From positions 2,480,001 to 2,544,000 of the forward strand of contig SPDT01000004.1 in NCBI GenBank assembly GCA_008477525.1: DNA of 64,000 nt, read 5' to 3'. The notes beneath the pieces are model-generated. The model did not search any database and was not told the DNA's origin. It was given only the letters and a program-made list of their open reading frames with translations. The stretch's first letter is position 1, and each line of letters begins with the position of its first letter. The translations under genes and the position numbers were made by a program. Below are positions 1 through 11,910 of this stretch, one piece after another. Origin of the DNA: Hypomyces perniciosus. Its lineage: Eukaryota; Ascomycota; Sordariomycetes; Hypocreales; Hypocreaceae.

Positions 1-623
1 GCTATGGGTAGTACATAGTTTCTTTGCGCCTGGATAGCTGCGACATTGTGACAAGCTCGCGGAGAACGGGAATCGAAACTATCCATGGAGAACTAAGAAA
101 AAAACAAAGGTCTTGCTTGTAACCATCTGCCTAATATTCCATGGCAAATCATATAGCGGGCCATACTCTGCGCCAAAGGTTAAAGGTGCATTGGGAGGTT
201 TGATATACTAAGAAGAATATGTATGCGCGCCGATACAACACCATCCCAAACGCAGCCGAACAAACTCCCTGTTCCTATCACCCCCAGTACTAGTGTTCCC
301 TCCGAGCTCGTCTCTTCCCTCCAGACATCGTACCCTCAAGACCACACACAGCCCACAGTTTTGGGGCAGATCGGATTCGTCTTCTGCCCAACTCCTTGGG
401 TTGGCCAGGCACCTTTCCCCATTTCGAAATATTACAGAAAACCGCCTCTTGCGTGCTTTCTTCTAAGGAGATTACAGATAATAAAGGCCAAGGTCTATGA
501 GACATCGATTCAGCACCGGCTTGTTTGGTCTTCTCACCCTCCCTGGAGCCTGTGTCCTCAGGCCCTGTCAGATGCTGCGCGTTCGTACATCGTTTTGCCA
601 TCACTCCAGCAGGATCCACAGTT
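1..623. other. 3' flank of pal1, no gene seen
   Basis: This stretch lies downstream of the Pal1 stop codon. Short open frames are present on both strands, but none has a recognisable motif or a convincing splice structure. It probably holds the pal1 3' UTR and spacer. Confidence 0.5.
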
Positions 624-2613
624 CTAGACAGCCATGCCGGTATCAGCAGTTCTGCTAGGCCGCCTTCCACCTTTCAGACTCTTCATCCGGCCGAGGAGGC
701 CAGATGACTTCGACGGGGGCTCATCAGTTAGGGCCGATGTCGCGTCTGTTGTCGCCCGACGCTCAAGGGCACCTCCTGAACTTCGTCGGGGCATCGGTGG
801 TGGCGACAATTTTCCGTTTCGGGGCTTAACACTGATGGCTTCTTCATCCTTTCCAAATTCCGCGAAGTATGGGTTGCTTTCTGACCCAGCACTAGAACCA
901 TATCGACCCTGGTCAGGCGATGTTCTGCTTTCGACATTTGACATTCGGCTTGATGAGCTAAAGTCACCTCGTGGCCCCTTATTGATATGTCGGATCCGTT
1001 GTGCTAGGGACTTCTTCCGCTGCAAGCCGCCTTCAGCGATTTCTTGTTCTTGCTCTGCCTGCCGGCGTAAGATGGCTGACCGCGCTGCCGGCGTTCCTTC
1101 TAAGAATGTTGAGGTGCCTAACCCGTGGCTTTCGTCACCATGAACAGCGGTGCCGCGTGAACTAGAATCGAATATGGCCGGTTCGCCACGAGAACCCGAT
1201 GGGTGGTCGTATCCATTCTTGTTCTTTCCGCTGCTGGCAAAGTCTCTGAAGGCTTCATCAGTGCCACGACCCATGAAGGTGGAGTGATCGGCTTGTGAGT
1301 TAAGCGGACCAGAGCCGCCCAGCGTGTTGTTGAGAGAGTCCTTGGGAAAGGCCTGCATGGGAGCTAGTCTCCGGCTATTCTGACGGTTTCGGTGCGGGTT
1401 CAAGGCGTCAAATGGGCCGTCGTGGTGGAATACTGAGAGCGAGTTAAAGATCAGAACACAAAATACAGATTAGTGTGTACACATACGGCCGGTTCCATAG
1501 ATGCTGGTGGCATCAAGCTGATCAATAATGTCCATTTTGCGACTAGGACGCCCAGGCTTGCTTCTTTCCTGGCCTTCGCGACGTCGTTCGCGCTCACGCC
1601 GTTTGGCCTCGGCCGCTTTCTTCTCCTCCTTGGTGAGGGGCTTGGCGTCAAAGTCCATGAGAGACGAGTCGGAGTTGCGTCGTGGACGGCGCTGCGGTTT
1701 TCGTTGCGGGGAGTCGGTAGATGAACCTGGCTGAGCGTTGGCAGGCTGTGGCTTCCGAGCCCTCAATGCCTCCTCTTGTGAGTGTGTGGGACGGTGTCTG
1801 CTGTTTGCTGGTCGCGCTGGCGGCTGATTCTCTACCTCTCGGCGAGGAGCCAGTGGGTGGTCTGATGTACGTTGCTGTGACGGCGGTGGTGGATCACTTG
1901 CTCTGTTCACAGCAGCTGAGTTGTCGTCGAGGGTTAACGAGCCCTGGGGAAGATTAACCATTAGCATCATTAAATACGGTACATGTCCTCGAACGAGCCC
2001 TCTCCATCTGACAGGAATAATTCTAATGACATTGGTAGGTATAACATACGAAAATATCCTCGGCCGTGAGAGAATAGGAAGTAGATCTGGCCGACACAAT
2101 GTCGGCTGGCTTGATGGGTGCTGGTGGTTGATCCAGAAAGGGGTTTCGCGATAGGGGCCGGGGAGGAGGTGCTGGATCGTCAAAGGGAGAGGCCAGCGAC
2201 TTGGTAAAGGCGGCATCGACGCTTGCGGGAGAAGTAGCGCGATTGCGAAACGGGTTGTTGGAGGAGAAGGGGTTGTTGTTGAAGGCCACCTGGGAGGCAG
2301 GCTGTTGCCCTACAAGAGAAAGATCAGCTGGCGGACAGACAACGACAAACAAATGACGGAGTGATGGGTAATTATGGAACAAGACAGGTCCGCTTCGTCC
2401 ACATGACACAGTAACAGAAGGGTCGATCACGGGGATCCTCGTGGCCATTCTCGCGTCATTGGTGTCGTCGTTGGGATGGCGAGGCGGTTGGTTTGATGAT
2501 CGCGACCATGCTCGGCGGAGACAAGATGACGGAGGCCGAGGAAATAGTGATGCAATTGGATTGGGATTATTGTAGAGTCACTTACCTTGGAAGTAAGAGC
2601 CGTTCGTAGACAT
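624..2613 (-). CDS. pal1: Pal1-family cell morphology protein
   Basis: Predicted 517-residue protein from four exons: 2613-2586, 2309-2050, 1943-1487 and 1432-624. All junctions are GT...AG and the summed length is a multiple of three. Exon 1 encodes only MSTNGSYFQ. The N-terminal part carries three NPF motifs (in NNNPF, NNPF and RNPF), the kind bound by EH-domain endocytic proteins. The middle has a basic KKAAEAKRRERERR stretch. The family signature is DIIDQLDATSIYGTG, continuing across intron 3 into LFHHDGPFDALNPHRN. The tail is serine-rich, basic and disordered. Fission yeast Pal1 and budding yeast Pal1/Pal2 are peripheral proteins of endocytic sites and growing tips that help keep cylindrical cell shape. 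A tip or endocytic-patch role here is inferred from the family. Confidence 0.9.
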
Positions 2614-3348
2614 GATGGCTGGAGAGTGCTGATAACCAAAAGAGGTCTTGGATCTCTGGATCTTTTGACTCGCGTTGTCGCCAGGGGATCTGGCGGGTTA
2701 AATTCCTTGGACACAGGAGGCCAGGCCTAGCGTCATACCAAGCAGTCAAACCAGACGGCCCGCCACAGAACGACGGGGCTGGGCGCTTGCTAGTGGTAGC
2801 AGTAGTGACGCTGCGCTGGACGCACGCGGCACGAGTCGTCAAAAACCGCAGGGTACTGTGCTGTCGCAGCACTGTACGGAGCGCAATGTACTGTAAGATT
2901 GCCCCCTCCAGGTCCAGAAAAGGGGGTTGGTTGGGGCCGGTTGTCGATCGCCAGAACAAGCGGGAAGAAGAGATGCAAGCAAAGGAGAATTCTTCCCTTT
3001 GGCAATGGATGGAGGCGAGTTGACAGAAGCCCAGCGCTATAGCGGCAAACGAGCTGTCAATCTGCAACGAATGTTTAGGGGCGCCCCTTTTTTATTATCC
3101 AGTGGCGGCAATACTTGTATGTAGGTATGCAAGTACTTCGTATGCAAGCACGTCGAAAGCTCGGCACCAAGAGCGCAAGAGGCAATGCTTCGCGAGTCCT
3201 CGAACCGGAGCCAACAACAGGAACAAAGGAATTATGGTAGTAGATACGACGTGTCGTGGGGCGCCGGATAAAGAAAATGGAAGGACAAGAAAGAGACAGA
3301 CGTCGGCGCAATTGGATGATGGATGGGAATGGAATGATTGATTGACAA

Positions 3349-3383
3349 GGAGATGGAGATGGAGATGGAGATGGAGATGGAGA
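3349..3383. repeat. GGAGAT hexanucleotide microsatellite
   Basis: Nearly six uninterrupted copies of GGAGAT lie in the pal1 upstream region. The unit is purine-only on this strand, so the tract is polypurine/polypyrimidine. Confidence 0.9.
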
Positions 3384-4283
3384 GACAAGGGCCGGGATGG
3401 GAAAAGAGGAGCGCGCCAGGACGTTGATTCGGATTTGGGTTGCACGGTACTCCGTATTATTAGCAGTCCTAGTGCCTAATACGAAGTACCTGGTGACAGT
3501 ACCATTACGGCACTAATAACCTACTCCACACATTGCTAGCCCGGAGTATTGAGATACTACTACTAGTACCACTACCAAGGAAAACAGGTGATAATAAAAC
3601 AGGGATAACAAGTCATTTGTTACTTATACGGAGTACTATTGGCACAGATTGCTCTCATTGCCACAGACAACTCTTATCTAGCGGCTGTTTATGGAGCACA
3701 ACAAATACATAGTATAATACAATATTACATAGTAAAAGCTCTAACTACTACGGAGTACTACTCTCATCGGTTAACCACTTCCCACTATTAGGTTGGGTAT
3801 CTGTTTTTGCAGTCCCTGTTTTATTGTCACCCGCTTGCTAAGGTGCAGCAAGTACGTACAGCGTGGGGTCAGGGGTTAGAACCAGGATTAGCGCTTCTGT
3901 CCCAGGGGCAGCGACCCTTGACATTTAACCTCTGTGCATCTTCCTGGGTGATAGTAAGTATTATTAGGCATTATCATGATTATTAGTACTAGTACTACTG
4001 CTCATACATGCATGGGGTGGATGATGGTTGGCCCTTTGAAGGCATAAGATTAATTACGCCTTCGTGCGTTCGCGTTGAGGAGCACAAGCAGGGAGCGTGG
4101 TGTCCTTTTGAGGGGCTGGTGATAGCATAATACGCGGTTAGCTATTAGCGAGCAGTACTAATTAGCTATCTCCCTGCTCGTATATTGAGGTAATATATTA
4201 GCAGTGGTACTTCGTACTTGTCAAAGTCAATCAAGTCTTGGAAAGCGAAACCAGGACGGGGTGTAATATGTAGTACGAATCTG

Positions 4284-4306
4284 TACGGAGTACTTCGTAC
4301 TCCGTA
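4284..4306. repeat. Perfect inverted repeat made of GTAC-joined motifs
   Basis: TACGGAGTAC is followed by the spacer TTC and then by GTACTCCGTA, its exact reverse complement. The result is a 10-bp-arm hairpin with a 3-base loop. It can also be read as three chained units, GTAC-GGA, GTAC-TTC and GTAC-TCC, sharing palindromic GTAC joints. It is the clearest single example of the dispersed motif family in this window. Confidence 0.85.
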
Positions 4307-5276
4307 TGAATCAATGAAACGTTTGTGCGCGTGTGCGCGTGTGCGTGCGTGCGAGTACTCGTACATGTAACAACAGTAAACCACATGCTGTTTGCAAAAC
4401 AGTGTCACAGCCAAGAGGTCCAAGACCACCAGCGCCCATCACATCTTTGTGTGGCGCGCTTTCTCTGGGCCACGATCTGGATTTGTTGGGCTCTCCAGGT
4501 TTAATTACCGTACGGAGTACATGGTACGATATCTATCTATTAACTACGCCAATTGGACGTTCATTCCTAGCACGTTCATACGAGTAGATCTACGAGGATA
4601 TTGATGTTAGTAAGGAGTATTGCCTTGGTAGTACTTCGTACCTATCTCTTTTTCCTTGGCCCCTGCGAATAGGTGGTAGTATACGTATGGGACAGAAAAC
4701 AGTTAATGATTCCAACCCACTACCTTGGTAGTAGTAGCAGTAGAATTATAATATTAGCAGTCTTGTGATAGATTACAAAGTACTACGACTACGACTAACG
4801 GCGCTCGAAATCCCCAACACATGAGATACGAGACCCGCTGTCATTGAAACCAAGACCAAAGCTGGAGATGGACTATGGACGACTTCGTGCTAGCAGTGGT
4901 ACTACTACTCCGTATCTAGTAGAATATACGGCAATACTACGGAGTAGTAGTAGTATGTACATACTAATACTACATGTACATACTACTGCTAGTACTAATA
5001 TGTACGGAGCTCCATCGGCGAACCTGATCTCGCATGGCACCGGACGATATAAGTGGAGCGCGAGGCATCTCGTCTCCGGAATGACTCCTCTTACCGGGAA
5101 ACCATCGCATCACCAAAATCAGATTTTATATTTATAGACAGGGTCTTTCTCCCTGCATCGTCATGGGCTTTTAAAGGAAGATAGAGTGCCTCCGGGTGCA
5201 CTGCTTGTCTCTCTTCCACGTAGTATACAGAGTTTCTGTTTCCGGTAACAGTGCCATCTCAACTCTCTTCTCCAGA

Positions 5277-5969
5277 ATGCCACCAGCAACTTCAGACGTA
5301 GCGGCAGCAGCGGCGGCAGCGGCAGACCCAATTCTCTTCTCCGAGTACTCGGCCCCGACCCAGGAGGGAAAGACGCTGTCATCAGGCGCAACACCAGCCG
5401 AGGTATCAAGACAGTTTGAGCTGCGCTTCATCCCCTCTCACGACCTCATGATCTCATGCGGCTGCGTGCCCGTCGATCTCATCGCCCGCAAAGTCGCCAT
5501 CTTGCACAATGCCGCAGACGGCGTGACCCAGCTCCCCAAGGGCCGCAAAAACATAGGCGAAGACGTCCTCGCCACAGCCCTTCGCGAGACATTCGAGGAG
5601 ACTGGCATTCCCTGCACGCCCTTGCCCCTGCATGTTGCTACCCGCTCCACGCCGTCCGCAGAAATGCTCGGTTTCCTTTGCGGCGCAGCGATGGAAAGCG
5701 TCACCACCACTATACTCAACTGTGAGCCCTCGTCTGTGTGCGTCTACCGCTGCGAGTCTACACTTGCTTTCAAGCTCGTCTTCTGGTTCGCTGCCAAGGC
5801 AGACTCCACCGCTAAACCGAACGAAAGCCTTAAAGAACCATGGGAGCAAGACCTGAAGCTCGAGTGGGTTGACGCTCGTGAGGCTGCCAGTCGCATGACT
5901 TTCGAGGCTGATGGCAAGGTCATTGAAAAGGTCCTTTCTGACATGAGAAACTCTGGCTATGAGATATGA
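5277..5969 (+). CDS. NUDIX hydrolase domain protein
   Basis: Single-exon gene for a 230-residue protein. The NUDIX box is visible as GRKNIGE, seven residues, then RETFEETGI, matching GX5EX7REUXEEXGU at about residues 85-107. Before it comes the strand region with ISCGCVPVDL and VAILHNAADGVTQLPKG, the usual entry to the fold. NUDIX enzymes use the box glutamates to bind Mg2+ and cleave nucleoside diphosphate-X bonds. The substrate here cannot be told from sequence; diadenosine or diphosphoinositol polyphosphates are possibilities in this size class, but that is a guess. The frame stays open to an ATG at 5196, but MPPATSD at 5277 is preferred because family similarity begins after it. A poly-alanine run (residues 9-16) follows the start. 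Confidence 0.85.
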   Translation: MPPATSDVAAAAAAAADPILFSEYSAPTQEGKTLSSGATPAEVSRQFELRFIPSHDLMISCGCVPVDLIARKVAILHNAADGVTQLPKGRKNIGEDVLATALRETFEETGIPCTPLPLHVATRSTPSAEMLGFLCGAAMESVTTTILNCEPSSVCVYRCESTLAFKLVFWFAAKADSTAKPNESLKEPWEQDLKLEWVDAREAASRMTFEADGKVIEKVLSDMRNSGYEI

Positions 5970-6745
5970 GATGAATATGTGAGGGCTTTCCCTTCTAACA
6001 CTTGATATGTGCTCGGTTCGAAAGACGTTATTGGACATATTGTGTGTCTCTAGACATGTCACTAACTTGCTGCGACTGTGTGACGGCTACCCACTCCCTT
6101 CATAACAGGGTGTTTGTCTTACCCCCTACTGGCACAGGCGATGTTGCACCAGCCGATCTTGGCTATGCTGCTTTTCAAGACCTTTGCCAGAGAGCATGAA
6201 AAGGAGAGAAGTTGCCTAGCAACAAACAGTAAGTGGTCAAATGGAAGTGGTCACAAAACACACTCAGGTCCACACATATCAACTTGATTTGGTAAGTACT
6301 AGAGTAACAGCGCAGACTCAATTTCTATTATTGGTACGGAGTATGCCTCAAGCTACTCTGTCAAGATACGAGACAAGCTTGATGCCAGGAACCTGCTTCC
6401 ACCTTCCAATCGCATTATTTGGGTCTCCATATCCATCCACCACCGTGTGTCTGTTGAATAGAATCGTACGTGGTCGAGTGCTGTTTATCCCTTTGTTTCA
6501 CTTTATCCGAAAAAAACAAAAACAAAATTGAGAAGGTACTGGCGCCTGTTTTGTACTGTGACCCCCATCCTTTGCCCTCTTCCATTGTTCCAATCCTTTG
6601 ACTAGTAGTAGTCAGAGTTAAGACATGGTGTAAATACGCTTGTCATCATTAACAACAGGCTCTCCAGAACGAGAGAATGATAGAACGGCGCTTGTCAGGT
6701 GCCGACACGCAACGAATCTGCTCCGAGCAACAAGACGTTGGTCGA
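5970..6745. other. Convergent spacer between NUDIX and TBC genes
   Basis: Two genes end toward each other here, so the 0.8 kb should carry both 3' UTRs. One TACGGAGTA motif lies near 6337. No gene is supported. Confidence 0.5.
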
Positions 6746-9700
6746 TCATCCTTCAAATTCCACCACTCCTGGCTCTGCAGTTGTGCCTGTACTTACCGCC
6801 CGCCCCCTCCCTTCTCCAGATTCGATGTCTATCAAGCTCTGTCCCTCTCCTTGGTCCTTTCCTGGGCCTCCTGCCTCCGCATCTGCTCCATCTAGTAAAT
6901 CACGATCCGAGCTCCTGACTGACCGCCGCTCAATATCCGTGCTAGCACCTCCCGGTGCTTTTCTCACTCCAATCGCAACGCCAACGTCATCGTCATCGTC
7001 TTCATCATCATCGGGCCTCTGATTGGGCAATGCATTCCTCTCCAGTTCTTTCTGGGCCTCCTCCATTCGCCTCCGTACCTCGGTTGCTACACGCATACCG
7101 TCCGTGACAATGTTGTCCAGCACACCACGCAGTCCCCGCCCTGCTCCACCAGGACCAGGTTGAACGGGCACTGGCGGCCTGGCATTGAAGCCTAAGCTGG
7201 AGAATGTTGTGAGGGATGGGCCGAAGGTTGCTCCGCCGGAACTTTCAAGTCCCTCAATGATATGAAACGAGCTTGGGAATGATGACTCAAAGAATTGCTC
7301 CAGGAGTTCATCAGCCAGGACAACCATCCGGAATGTCGGCAGTGTAATGTGAAGTGGGTGTGCGGGATCAAGTGCTGCATTAGCTGCTTCCGACTTTGCT
7401 TTTGACGCACGACGCCGAGTCTCGCCATCAGCGTCGCTTCGTGACATACCTGCCGGCCTCTTGGATTTCGTTGGCGTTGCTGATGGCGATGAATCAAGAC
7501 CGAGGAGATCCTCCTCGTCCTCATCGTCCTCATCGTCACCGATAGCAAAGGCGTTTGGATCCACCATTTCTTCCTTGGGCGTCCCAGGCTCATCCCTGTC
7601 CTGGTTCTTAGGATGGTCGGGATCAGCGTATTCAAAGCACCGTCTAATGAAGGCACTGACGCTCCCCAGGAATCGCTCATTAGTCGAAACTCCCGTAGAA
7701 AGACTATTCTGAGAGTCTTTTGCGTTGGCTGCTTCACCATCCAAGCCCACGTTTGAAGGCCTGGAGCTCAAAGCACCCTCAAGCCCACGGCGGGACAAGA
7801 AGAGCAAAGCCTCCGATATCCGTAGGATCCCCTCTCTGTCAACCCTTCCATCTCCGTCGTCATCGTAGAGCTCAAAGAAATATGTAATAGTGCCCATGAT
7901 GTCCCGTTTCCCCTTGATCCTTGCCAGGCCAGTCACAACATTTTGGAGCGTCAGAGCCGACGTCCCGTCAACATCCCATTTCTTGAAAAGTCGACGCAAG
8001 AACTCATGCTCTGCCGGTTCTGGCCCAGTACCCCAAGGCGACATAATATCAGGAGCCCTTCTAGCGCTGTGGAACTTGGCATATTTATCTGCCTCAGAGG
8101 AGGCATCCCATCTGCCATTTGCTGGAGAGTCTGAGAGAGCCCATTTTGACATGCCTGCCAAAAACTCCCGGAAGGCATCATAGTCCATAAGGTTGGTACT
8201 GGGGCCGAGACCAACGCGACCCTTTTCCACCTGATTCTGGGGGGCCGAGGCAAAGATATCGGAGGCGCGGATTCTGCTATTTTTGGCTCTCCGCTGTCTC
8301 TCCTCCTGGATCATCAGATCTCGCTGCTGTCGCTCGTACAGAACATTGTAGAACCGGTCATATAGAGACCCCAATTCTTCCGTACTAAGAAGCTTGCTGT
8401 CCGGCCCTAGATTGCGTATAGCTGTCCGCTTCGCGAAGCTCTCGATGTTGCTGAGAACCGCATCTTTCTTCTTGAGGCGCAGTTCTGTAATGCTGCTGTG
8501 GGTAATGCCGGAAAACTCTTTAAATGCCACAACCATGAGTTCTTGGAACCGTGTAACTGCTCGCAACTTGGGGTTTTCCGATTTCGGGTGTGCAGACTCG
8601 TCGAGTCGCGCAAAATACGACTTGAGGACTGAGATGAAAGCTCCATCATCCGCAGCATCCAACAGTTCCTCCCCGTTTATCCGTAAGATGGCCAGGCCGA
8701 CTTGGAAGAGAACCTTTGGTCCCTCGACGAAGAATACATCCAAAACACGGAAAGCGAAGATGAGGGGCATTGAATTGATGTACAGCGAAAGGAACCAGGG
8801 CAGCGACACAACCGACAGCTGAACATCGCTTTTTACGAGATGGTCCCACAGTATGGGCATGGTTTTCTCAACCAGGCTCTCGAACACTTTCTGATCCAAA
8901 AGGGTCCCATACATGGTTGTTGAATAGTATCCGGGGACGAGTCGATCGCAGAGGGCAGACAGGAGGAAGAATGCTTGTGACTCCGACATATAGATAAGCA
9001 AAGCGGCCACCACGATGTTCATGGCCTGACAATAACCGACGTCAGAATTAACCCAGCTGTAGGCTGTGAGAACACGACGCAGCCGACCAATGCCCTCCTC
9101 GCTCTGAAAACCAGGGTACTCTGGAAGGCTGCGGTTGAGGTCCTTCTCAATCTCGTCAATAGCGAGCGATTCCTGACCCTCAAACTTTGCCAGAGTATCG
9201 TTATATAAGGTTGGGCTCTCCAGGCGTAGGTACAGTGAGCCCGAGGTCAGCTCCCATATCTCACCTCGTAATCGATTCGGTAAACCAACTCGAATCAGCT
9301 TGTGGAAGGTGGGTTGACGAATTAGAGTGGTATTCCGTCCATTGTCGCGAAGATATTCAGCCCAGAGCCGCATCTTGGCCCTGTCTCGAAGCTTCTTTGG
9401 ATCGCCAGGATATCGGAAAATCATGCCCAGCCCAGCATCGGGTGGTGTCACACCTGCCTTGTCGTCCGTTCGGAGGAGATGCTCGGAATAGCATTCCGCT
9501 ACAACCTTGCGAAGCTTACCCACATTACCCACTCCGGCTCTCAAGCCTCGCTTTAGACCGTCGCAAAACCGCTCGCAAGCCTGCCTGGTGCCAGCCAAAT
9601 GGATTGTGATGCGTTGTTCCCTGGCGTCCTTGGAATTATTGTCCTTTACTTTAGCGCTGTCCCCTAGCAAACTATTCCAAGTGGTGATGGCGAGAGCAAA

Positions 9701-10215
9701 CTTGATGATCGTTGTTAGCAGTGAGAAGACACCTGCGCCATCTGTTGGGACCAACAGAGGGAAGATAAGGCACCTAACGCCATACGTACCTGGAAGTTCT
9801 GGCTATTCAGTCTCTCTACCCGCCTGACAGCACAGAGGGGGAATGTGAAGCCGCTCCCACTAGGACCGCTGCCATTGGTTTGCCCGGTAAATGCGGATGA
9901 TGTTGTTGTGCTCGCCGACTGAGCAAAGCTCGTGGGTGTCGTGGAAAAGCACATGTAGGCCTCGGAAAGGTGCAGCTTGCCCGCATAGTGCCATCCTCGA
10001 TCGTGGTCCTTGTCGCCGCGCGTAGCGTTGGAAGGCGGGATGGTGAGTTCGGCGTTGATTTCATACAGAGGCGTCTGGGAGCCAGGGAGTCGAAACTGGC
10101 TCTGGAAGAGGGAGGCCTTGGAGGGGTTCCGGTCAGAGCTCGACAGATTCAGCCCCTGGGTAGGATCGATGAGCTGCTGGGCTTTCTGGACGATACTGGT
10201 GAAGTTGGAGAACAT
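6746..10215 (-). CDS. GRAM-TBC-EF-hand Rab GTPase-activating protein (Gyp2/Mdr1-like)
   Basis: Predicted 1126-residue protein from exons 10215-9790 and 9700-6746. Splicing joins NSQNFQ to FALAITTW in frame. A GRAM domain occupies about residues 30-150. The TBC domain starts near residue 275 at GLPNRLRGEIW. It contains the arginine-finger motif IEKDLNR and the glutamine-finger motif VGYCQAMN, so GAP activity on a Rab/Ypt GTPase is expected. Two EF-hand-like loops follow: DVDGTSALTLQN and DDDGDGRVDREG. Neither has Glu at loop position 12, so calcium binding is doubtful. The tail is acidic and low-complexity, with a DDDEDDDDD run. This order matches yeast Gyp2/Mdr1 and animal TBC1D8/9. The frame extends to an ATG at 10272, but MFSNFTS is the more likely start. 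It is divergent from the PKA gene. Confidence 0.9.
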
Positions 10216-10895
10216 GGTTTCGGATCGATTCAGCGGCGCATGACGATGTGATGTGGGAGAGGCAGAAGCCAAGGCTAGGGTAGCAGAGGACAGGGGAGGT
10301 TGTTGATGGTCGGAAGCGTCGCTCAGCCAGCGTTAAGAGGGATTGGGGCGTTGAAGTGTAGAGCGAGCGAGGGTTGCCAAAGAAACGAACTGCAAGAACC
10401 GAGAATTGGGCTGAAAGACGGCGATGGATGATGTTGTTGCGAGTATTGAATGTATGGAAGCGTACCTAATGGAGTAGCTGATGATGTGTGGTTATGATGG
10501 AGTCTAGTTGGTGTTTGGACCTCTTCAGCCAGCAATGCCAGCGGCCCAAGCTGTGTCGGCCTCACGCGGGCCCATAGGCTCATTCATTACGGAGTATTAC
10601 TAGTGGCTTTGGGGAGTGCTGCCGTTCGCGGGGCATATTGTTGTCCCACTGTGCTCCGTAGTAGTAGTACTACTAGAGACAGGTACTCCGTACATTGGTA
10701 CATCCTGGATATGCCGTTCAGGTCTGTTTTACTTGCATCTAAGCTTCGGTCCCTATTTATCGCCGCACTGCTTCTCCCGTTGATGCCATTCCAGTCCATC
10801 CCTCCGAGGTATTAGTAAGCAGGATCCGACCCGCTCCCCAGATCTGCACAAACCCCCGATGTCGATGACGGACATTGGATCACATATTCCTAGGC

Positions 10896-10932
10896 AGTAC
10901 TCCGTACTCCGTACTTCGTAGTAATAGTAGTA
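10896..10932. repeat. Chained GTAC-nnn repeat cluster
   Basis: The run AGTACTCCGTACTCCGTACT continues as TCGTAG and then as TAG/TAT triplets. Reading it as GTAC-TCC, GTAC-TCC, GTAC-TTC shows a 7-bp period with shared palindromic joints. Confidence 0.8.
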
Positions 10933-11236
10933 TTTCAATATGTGGACGAAGTATCTACCTATGTCTTACTCAAAGATGCGGTAGCGGTGTAGAGAGCTCT
11001 CTCAAGTTGCAGCCGCCGTTATTAAAAATGACTAAGTGAGACAGACATCGATCGTGTGGAGAGCGGAGAGCTCAGTGTTAGCTCTTATCGACCATGCATC
11101 GGCTGCCCAGTTCTCGTCATGTGCACCATAACTGCTCTGTTCTTAACTAGCTGCCTGTGATGCATACATACATCGTGGGTTTGGCAGCGTCGACCAACAA
11201 ACACGAGGCAGCGAGGCTGGCTAGCAGACGAACGCA

Positions 11237-11266
11237 TAGACAGACAGACAGACAGGCAGACAGACC
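11237..11266. repeat. CAGA-type microsatellite
   Basis: A run of tetranucleotides, mostly CAGA with one interrupted unit, about 650 bp upstream of the PKA start codon. Confidence 0.8.
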
Positions 11267-11479
11267 CCTGCCTGTGCATCTGACAGCTGAGCCCCATCGT
11301 TCCCCTCATGTTTGACTCGAGATGTGTACCTACCTGGTATGATAGTTATATATATCTCTCTTGGTGTATCAACATCCGGTGGCCGGATAATGGTCATTGG
11401 CGAACAACGATGAGCTATCCGTAGCGGTCTGATATTTGCTGGTGCAATTACTCGTATGCGCCATTGTATTGAGTCGTAG

Positions 11480-11503
11480 CAGTAGTAGTAGTAGTAGTAG
11501 TAA
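11480..11503. repeat. AGT trinucleotide microsatellite
   Basis: About eight AGT units lie in the upstream region of the PKA gene. Confidence 0.85.
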
Positions 11504-11910
11504 TAGCGTCTGTTGACTTCCTAGCCTCTTCCGCGTTGCGTCATACCCGCCCCTCCCTCCCCCACGATCAATGCTCACCAACAACAGTCTGTCGCCACTC
11601 TTCTCACCAAAACGACCGACCAGCCGAACCAAACCAACACTATAAGCGCCAAGTCTGCTGGCTGTCCGCCGGCTTGTCCTATCCAATCCGCCTCACAGTC
11701 CTCTTCCCCGTTCTTCTTCTCTCAGACATATGTCTGCCCTTCTGCCATGATCCAATTGAACCAGTAGCGATTCTCCCCATCGCGCGCCGCCATCGCATCC
11801 GCCGCTTCCATCCGCAGGCCATGGACCTCCCCTGAACGGCGCGCTCTCACCGATAATCGCAAGCATCCTTATTCCTCCTCATCCACAGCCTCCTGCGGCA
11901 GATCGATCGA

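Larger units (their letters stand above)
2614..5276. other. Divergent intergenic region rich in GTAC motifs
   Basis: This 2.7-kb region separates divergently transcribed pal1 and the NUDIX gene, so it should contain both promoters. No supported gene is visible. It holds a GGAGAT microsatellite, a GT/GC-rich alternating tract near 4323-4353, and at least eight copies of the TACGGAGTA or TACTTCGTA type motif. One of these sits in a perfect hairpin at 4284-4306. Confidence 0.6.
10216..11910. other. Divergent intergenic region between TBC and PKA genes
   Basis: A 1.7-kb region holding both promoters. It contains GTAC-type motifs near 10587, 10650-10692 and 10896-10920, a CAGA-rich tract (11237-11266) and an AGT microsatellite (11480-11503). 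The last part before 11911 is pyrimidine-rich and looks like the kinase 5' leader. No gene is supported. Confidence 0.55.

Noticed and set aside
3440..5010. CRISPR-like or phage-type repeat array suggested by regularly recurring motifs
   Set aside because: The motifs are 9-11 bases, irregularly spaced, occur in both orientations and lie in a eukaryotic genome, so this is not a CRISPR array.
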